From assembly GCA_002293265.1 (NCBI GenBank), contig DBCW01000083.1, forward strand, positions 7,485-16,671: a stretch of DNA of 9,187 bases, in the 5' to 3' direction. The notes beneath the pieces are model-generated. The model was not told the DNA's origin. It made no database searches and was given only the letters and a program-made list of their open reading frames with translations. The position numbers and the translations under genes are program-made. Position 1 is the first letter of the stretch. Every line of letters starts with the position of its first letter. Positions 5,500-9,187 of this stretch are shown in pieces. The DNA comes from Eggerthellales bacterium UBA948 (GTDB lineage Bacteria > Actinomycetota > Coriobacteriia > Coriobacteriales > UBA8131).

Positions 5500-6615
5500 T
5501 TACTCCTCAGCAAGAGCTTCGCCCTGAACTTGGTTCTGCTTTTTCAAAAAACCATGGTTTGGTTTTAGCAAGGACAACAGCATCAATATTACACCGGCTG
5601 CCCCAATTGCCAGCAACACAAATGCCGAGCTGTTTAAGACATCGCCACCGCGATAAAGTATCTGCGCTAATCCGTCAGCGGCAAAGCGTTCCGGCACCCA
5701 TGGATACAGCCAACTTTGCCAAAACTCCGGGAGCAGTTCATAGGGCAACAGTGCAGTTGTTAGCCCGCAGACAATTACCGTAACGATAGACAAAGCGCCT
5801 AAAGCAGGATGGAGGTTGAAAAAGCCAACAAAGAGTGCCATTAGCGCAAAACTTACAATCCACAAAAAGAGCAGAATTTCTGCAAACGGCACCGCAAATT
5901 GCGCTATGGTTGTCATAAAAAAGCTAACAAACCAACCAATACCTAGACTCAAGACAGCTGCATAAATAAGTTGCACTCCAACGCTTTTAATGCGCTCCTT
6001 TTTAGTTGCTTCAAAGCCTGTTCTTATAACAACAAATAAAACTATAGAAAGGATAACTGTGAGAATTATGGCAAGCATATAAGACATCTGCTGTACAATT
6101 GCGCCACTTCCCAGGTCTTCAGAAACAGGATTAAGATATTTTATGTTTGGGGATATGCCGGTTTCGCTCATCATTTGCATGAACATAGTTTCTACCGTTG
6201 CCGCTATAGTTGGATTCTTACCCTGATTAATTGTGATTGTTGGTAGACTTTGCTCACCGGTCCCCATTTGAGCTGCAACACTTGTGGCTGTAAAGTCTTT
6301 AGGTATAACTAAACTTGCATAATATGTGCCTTTCTCTGCTGCTTCGTCTAGCTCTGCTTCATTTTCAAGCACTACCCATGAAATCGGGCTATCCTCGCCG
6401 GTTGCTGAAGCAATCTGATCCAATAAAGTGTCACCGATATTTATTTCGCCTTGCGGAGTTTTTGCGCCCTCATCAAGTGATAGCGCTGCAAGTTCAATAC
6501 CTTTTGGCGATGCTGATACTACGGGATATATAACCAGCGCCACCAAACACGTTACAGCCACAAAGACTAGCAACGGAATGATCAGTTTTTTATTTTTCAA
6601 GTGTAAGTGCTCCAT
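5500..6615 (-). CDS. YhgE/Pip-like ABC-2 type membrane protein
   Basis: Membrane protein of 371 residues. The ATG at 6615 is chosen because AAGGAG lies nine bases upstream; the in-frame TTG at 6624 directly abuts that site. After a basic start, one membrane helix (about 8-32) is followed by a large extracytoplasmic region to about 175, then five more hydrophobic segments: 'MLAIILTVILSIVLFVVI', 'LIYAAVLSLGIGWFVSFFM', 'ILLFLWIVSFALMALFVGFF', 'IVTVIVCGLTTALLPYELLP' and 'VLLAIGAAGVILMLLSLL'. This one-plus-five arrangement with a long first loop fits the ABC-2 superfamily branch that includes YhgE/Pip and DUF3533 proteins. No ATPase is encoded beside it, so it either borrows one or acts without it. 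It is divergent from a TetR-family gene and the shared promoter region has two operator-like dyads, so repression by that TetR protein is likely. Substrate unknown. Confidence 0.85.
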   Translation of the reverse strand: MEHLHLKNKKLIIPLLVFVAVTCLVALVIYPVVSASPKGIELAALSLDEGAKTPQGEINIGDTLLDQIASATGEDSPISWVVLENEAELDEAAEKGTYYASLVIPKDFTATSVAAQMGTGEQSLPTITINQGKNPTIAATVETMFMQMMSETGISPNIKYLNPVSEDLGSGAIVQQMSYMLAIILTVILSIVLFVVIRTGFEATKKERIKSVGVQLIYAAVLSLGIGWFVSFFMTTIAQFAVPFAEILLFLWIVSFALMALFVGFFNLHPALGALSIVTVIVCGLTTALLPYELLPEFWQSWLYPWVPERFAADGLAQILYRGGDVLNSSAFVLLAIGAAGVILMLLSLLKPNHGFLKKQNQVQGEALAEE

Positions 6616-6639
6616 GATTATCAACTCCTTCTCAAATTT

Positions 6640-6660
6640 AATTAGACATAATGTACAATT
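6640..6660. promoter_or_regulatory. Operator-like dyad 1 for the TetR-family repressor
   Basis: 21-base dyad of form AATT-N2-ACAT-N-ATGT-N2-AATT, perfectly symmetric apart from the two-base spacers. It covers the -35 box and spacer of the proposed TetR-gene promoter and lies 25 bases upstream of the divergent membrane protein start. Length and symmetry fit TetR-family operators. Confidence 0.65.
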
Positions 6661-6671
6661 AATGCTATTTT
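6643..6671 (+). promoter_or_regulatory. Probable promoter of the TetR-family gene
   Basis: TAGACA at 6643-6648 (-35) is separated by 17 bases from TATTTT at 6666-6671 (-10), with a TG extension at 6663-6664. The predicted start is near 6678, leaving a leader of about 64 bases. Operator dyad 1 overlaps the -35 and spacer, consistent with autorepression. Confidence 0.5.
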
Positions 6672-6702
6672 AGGGCGTAGTCACGAGAAATAAAATGATC
6701 AT

Positions 6703-6723
6703 AATTGGTCAATATGTACAATT
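6703..6723. promoter_or_regulatory. Operator-like dyad 2 for the TetR-family repressor
   Basis: Second 21-base element of the same frame, AATT-N2-TCAA-T-ATGT-N2-AATT. Its right half is identical to that of dyad 1, giving the shared 13-base direct repeat ATGTACAATTAAT (6652-6664 and 6713-6725 region) with a 63-base offset; the left half is degenerate. It lies in the leader of the TetR gene and upstream of the divergent gene, about six helical turns from dyad 1. Confidence 0.55.
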
Positions 6724-6741
6724 AATTGAGTGAGGATAATC

Positions 6742-7404
6742 ATGGCTCGACCAAAATATGATAATAATGAGATTACCGTTGCACTTCGCATTGAAGAAGC
6801 CTTTTGGTGCCTGCTCGAACGTTTTTCCCTTAAAGAGATCACAGTAAATATGATCGTTAGTGAGGCAAAGTGTACTCGTGGTTCTTTTTACTATCACTTT
6901 GCCGATATCAATGCTTTGACCGAGTCTGCAATCGATCATAACCTACCGGCTCAAATTCCGCACATACTCATCTCAATTGTTTTGGAAAACCCCACAGAAA
7001 CTAGCGTTCTTGCTGATGATCCGCAACTAACCAAGCAGATTGACAGAATATGTTTGCTTGTAGGATCACATAGCTCTATCGAAGTTGTAAACAAAATAAA
7101 GGCAAGAATTCAAACTGTATGGCTTAAAGCTCTTGAGCTAAATGATCAGGATTTTACCTATGAAGCCAATGTCTTATTTGAGTTCCTTATAAACGGCATA
7201 GTGGGTGTATTAGCGTACCGTTCCAGGCCGGACGTGGACTACGATATTGCGTCTATTCTAAAAACCATGTTGCCTTTGTCACAAACTTTCATTAAACACT
7301 TGATGAAGATCACGCAAGAAGCTCCAAGCAATACAAGCACTCCGGCCGCAACAACTATGAAAGTCGGGGTTGCAAAGGTTGCAAACAATGCCAATAACAA
7401 ATAG
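6742..7404 (+). CDS. TetR-family transcriptional repressor
   Basis: DNA-binding repressor of 220 residues, probably dimeric, with an N-terminal helix-turn-helix and a C-terminal ligand-sensing domain. The ATG at 6742 is preferred over the in-frame GTG at 6730 because TGAGG sits at proper distance from the ATG. The helix-turn-helix is at about 34-53: 'TVNMIVSEAKCTRGSFYYHF', a standard TetR recognition helix ending in 'FYYHF'. Residues 60-195 are alpha-helical and variable, as expected for the ligand domain. The last 25 residues ('EAPSNTSTPAATT...') are low complexity. It is divergent from the YhgE/Pip-like membrane protein gene and the intergenic region has two matching dyads, so it most likely represses both itself and that gene until an inducer binds. 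The inducer is unknown. Confidence 0.93.
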   Translation: MARPKYDNNEITVALRIEEAFWCLLERFSLKEITVNMIVSEAKCTRGSFYYHFADINALTESAIDHNLPAQIPHILISIVLENPTETSVLADDPQLTKQIDRICLLVGSHSSIEVVNKIKARIQTVWLKALELNDQDFTYEANVLFEFLINGIVGVLAYRSRPDVDYDIASILKTMLPLSQTFIKHLMKITQEAPSNTSTPAATTMKVGVAKVANNANNK

Positions 7405-7422
7405 TTTAACCCGGTAAACAAA

Positions 7423-8253
7423 TCAGGTTCTGCGTTTACTCAAAAGCGCGATCTCTTGTTGATATCCGTCTATCTCATTTGGCGTCTCCAAATAAAATGA
7501 CAGATCCCTTAGCTGGGGATGATTGATGATCCTAGCTATTGCCTCAATACCAATATGTCCTTTGCCAATCTTCTCGTGACGATCTTTGCCGCTGCCCAAG
7601 TCATTCATGCTGTCATTCAAATGAATTGCCTTTAGCCTGCTCAGACCAACTACCTGGTCAAACTCTTCCAAAACCGCATCGAGATCATCCACGATATCAT
7701 AACCGGCTGCATGCACGTGACAGGTGTCTAGGCATACGCCCAGATGCTCATTTAGCGAAACCTTTTCGATAATACTTTGCAGCTCGGCAAAATTGCCGCC
7801 GATCTCAGAGCCTCTGCCAACCATGGTCTCTAGCAAAACGGTAGTCGTTTGATTTGGCACCAGCACCTGATTCAAAGCATTAGCAATCATCTCGATGCCA
7901 ACTTCTGTACCCTGACCACCATGCCCGCCGGGATGCAAGTTGTACATGCTACCCGGAATGTGCGCCAATCTGGACAGGTCATCTTTCATGACAATCAAAG
8001 CAAACTCACGTGTCTCATCCTTTGCTGAACAGGGATTCATAGTGTAAGGCGCATGTGCCAGTAAAGGCTGTAAGCCATTTGACTCTGCAAACTCTATATA
8101 TGCAGAAATATCATCCAAGTCAAGCGCCTTCACCGCACTACCACGAGGGTTGCGGGTAAAGCACTGAAAAGTATTAGCGCCAATACCTTTCGCCTGCTTG
8201 CCCATAGCAAGAAAGCCCTTAGACGACGAGAGGTGGCAGCCTATTTTAAACAT
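7423..8253 (-). CDS. nfo: Endonuclease IV (deoxyribonuclease IV, AP endonuclease)
   Basis: Base-excision-repair enzyme that cuts the DNA backbone 5' of abasic sites, a TIM-barrel protein with three metal ions. The ATG at 8253 (276 residues) is preferred: TTGGAG lies eight bases upstream and '[13 protein letters not shown]' matches the family start, while the TTG at 8280 adds nine unconserved residues. All nine metal ligands are visible in order: His67 in '[10 protein letters not shown]', His107 in 'YNLHPG', Glu142 in '[13 protein letters not shown]', Asp176 and His179 in '[12 protein letters not shown]', His211 in 'IHLNDS', Asp224 and His226 in '[16 protein letters not shown]', and Glu256 in 'YLETP'. 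Length and spacing agree with the E. coli enzyme. It is convergent with the TetR gene, with 18 bases between the stops, and probably transcribed alone or behind the upstream gene, 61 bases away. Confidence 0.97.
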   Translation of the reverse strand: MFKIGCHLSSSKGFLAMGKQAKGIGANTFQCFTRNPRGSAVKALDLDDISAYIEFAESNGLQPLLAHAPYTMNPCSAKDETREFALIVMKDDLSRLAHIPGSMYNLHPGGHGGQGTEVGIEMIANALNQVLVPNQTTTVLLETMVGRGSEIGGNFAELQSIIEKVSLNEHLGVCLDTCHVHAAGYDIVDDLDAVLEEFDQVVGLSRLKAIHLNDSMNDLGSGKDRHEKIGKGHIGIEAIARIINHPQLRDLSFYLETPNEIDGYQQEIALLSKRRT

Positions 8254-8284
8254 GTGCTTTACTCCAATTCGCTTGTTCAATCAA

Positions 8285-8325
8285 ACTATTTAAAACAAGG
8301 CTCCAAGATTAACACTATTTAAAAC
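8285..8325. repeat. 12-base direct repeat flanking the end of the 8315 gene
   Basis: ACTATTTAAAAC occurs at 8285-8296 and 8314-8325, a 29-base period. The second copy contains the stop codon of the right-edge gene (…F-K-stop on the minus strand) and the first lies in the gap before nfo. It looks like a small local duplication or a paired AT-rich site. Confidence 0.6.
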
Positions 8326-9187
8326 CAACTTTTGAAAAAAGTTCTCCATGAAGCATTACTTGTCTTGCCGCAAAGTCAGGCGACTTGTTTTTTAGCTCCT
8401 TTTTCATCACCTTGCCTAGCAACTTTGCCAGTCTTCTTAGTTTTAATATATTAGTAACCTGTGCTCTAGTAACCGTAATAACCGTTATACCCATTGAAGA
8501 CAAGTCAGTACGCCTATCGGCATCTTTTGTTAGTTTTTCAGCTGCTGCATGATATGAGTCGCTGTCGTACTCAATATCTATTTTCTTTTTTGGCCAATAG
8601 AGATCACAGTAATAATTTGGATTCTGCACGACCTTCCTATCTTTTTGCGACAAGTAAATTGGATAATTTAGACAAGGCATAGAAAACCCATACCCTCCAA
8701 ATCTGTATGGCAGAGTTAATAATATGGTCAGTATGGTTTCCATAGGAGACGCGGAGCCCTCAGCAACATATCTCAATGCTTGCCTCGCTCTGTTTTTGCC
8801 CTTTAAGCCTGAGGCAGAGTCGCAATACGCAATCAATTTAGCAACGCTTGTGAGTGCCACATCATCTTTAAATCCACGCTTATCCTCGCGATCATTTTCG
8901 ATTCTATAAGTTCCACAAAGCTCGTAGCCAAGAGATATCAGCTCCACAAGTGAGAGTTGTCTCGCCATCTGCACATAGCACAATTCCGGTGAACTAACGT
9001 TAAGCCCTTTAGAAAACTGCACAAAGCTTCCTTTGGGCAGTTCTGTCATAGCGGTGTGACAGCGCAGCCTACATGATTGTCTTCGTGTATCTTCGCTGCC
9101 AGCCAAAATATGTAATGGCTTTGATAGTTTGTAATAGTGAGCAAGTTTGAGGCCAATTGTGTCAATTGCCTCGGCAGGTATCTTTTG
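8315..9187 (-). CDS. Coriobacterial AbiEi/endonuclease-like protein (5' end cut by window edge)
   Basis: The frame stays open from the stop at 8315 to the window edge, so 290 codons are visible and the true start lies outside; internal starts such as the TTG at 9106 are not needed. The first ~100 visible residues contain 'LPKGSFVQF' and 'SPELCYVQMARQLSLVELI' followed by 'LGYELCGTY', which resembles the C-terminal part of AbiEi-like proteins of actinobacteria. 'RYVAEGSASPMET' and 'LPYRFGGYGF' follow, then 'CDLYWPKKKIDIEYDSDSYH' and 'SSMGITVITVTRAQV', the order of a Vsr/DUF559-type PD-(D/E)XK nuclease fold (Asp, then Lys/Glu on adjacent strands). I recall this arrangement as a family with several paralogues per genome in Coriobacteriia; its function is not established to my knowledge. 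A nuclease or toxin-antitoxin role is inference. Confidence 0.8.
   Translation of the reverse strand, partial: QKIPAEAIDTIGLKLAHYYKLSKPLHILAGSEDTRRQSCRLRCHTAMTELPKGSFVQFSKGLNVSSPELCYVQMARQLSLVELISLGYELCGTYRIENDREDKRGFKDDVALTSVAKLIAYCDSASGLKGKNRARQALRYVAEGSASPMETILTILLTLPYRFGGYGFSMPCLNYPIYLSQKDRKVVQNPNYYCDLYWPKKKIDIEYDSDSYHAAAEKLTKDADRRTDLSSMGITVITVTRAQVTNILKLRRLAKLLGKVMKKELKNKSPDFAARQVMLHGELFSKVGFK

Noticed and set aside
5436..5783. Plus-strand 115-codon ORF
   Set aside because: It lies opposite the membrane protein gene, has no ribosome binding site, and its residue pattern is that of an antisense shadow.
7404..7419. Terminator between the TetR gene and nfo (GTTTA/TAAAC hairpin)
   Set aside because: Only five weak AT-rich pairs and no T run on either side; not enough to call a terminator.

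Overview
This window reads like a chromosomal stretch of a class Coriobacteriia actinomycete (Eggerthellales/Coriobacteriales type). That assignment is an inference. It rests mainly on the truncated protein at the right edge, whose 'SPELC...LGYELCGTY' and 'CDLYWP...IEYDSDSYH' blocks I recognise as a lineage-typical, multi-copy family of gut and oral Coriobacteriia. It also fits the moderate GC content, the strong GGAGG-type ribosome binding sites, the use of GTG and TTG starts, and the LytTR/ABC-2 gene neighbourhood. I see no rRNA, tRNA, CRISPR array, integrase or transposase.

Left part (1-2303): a small LytTR-type DNA-binding regulator runs off the left edge on the minus strand. A 394-base gap separates it from a divergent two-gene operon for an ABC-2 type exporter (ATPase plus permease, joined by an ATGA overlap). 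The gap carries a nested cluster of GTCATTCCCGC / GCGGGAATGAC inverted repeats, including a 76-base hairpin with 27-base arms.

Centre (2304-5499): a small hypothetical protein with a low-complexity linker and a nuclease-like C-terminal block is followed by a 217-base gap and a standalone 408-residue reverse transcriptase with a YSDD active site. The gap looks like a structured RNA: a terminal stem of about 15 bp encloses three hairpins and ends at the reverse transcriptase ribosome binding site. This reverse transcriptase plus upstream RNA is the best candidate for an undescribed system, comparable in layout to retrons and to DRT-type defence reverse transcriptases but not matching the motifs I know for either. 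The reverse transcriptase gene overlaps tail-to-tail with a PfkB-family sugar/nucleoside kinase gene. The leader of that kinase gene contains a possible 54-codon leader ORF and a 13-bp RNA stem that would hide the kinase start site, with a mutually exclusive alternative hairpin.

Right part (5500-9187): a YhgE/Pip-like ABC-2 membrane protein and a divergent TetR-family repressor share a 126-base intergenic region with two 21-base operator-like dyads, a typical self-contained repressor/exporter module. Next come a convergent endonuclease IV gene (nfo) with all nine metal ligands, and the coriobacterial endonuclease-like protein truncated by the right edge.

Functionally the window mixes housekeeping genes (nfo, PfkB kinase), two separately controlled ABC-2 membrane systems, and a probable accessory reverse transcriptase locus.
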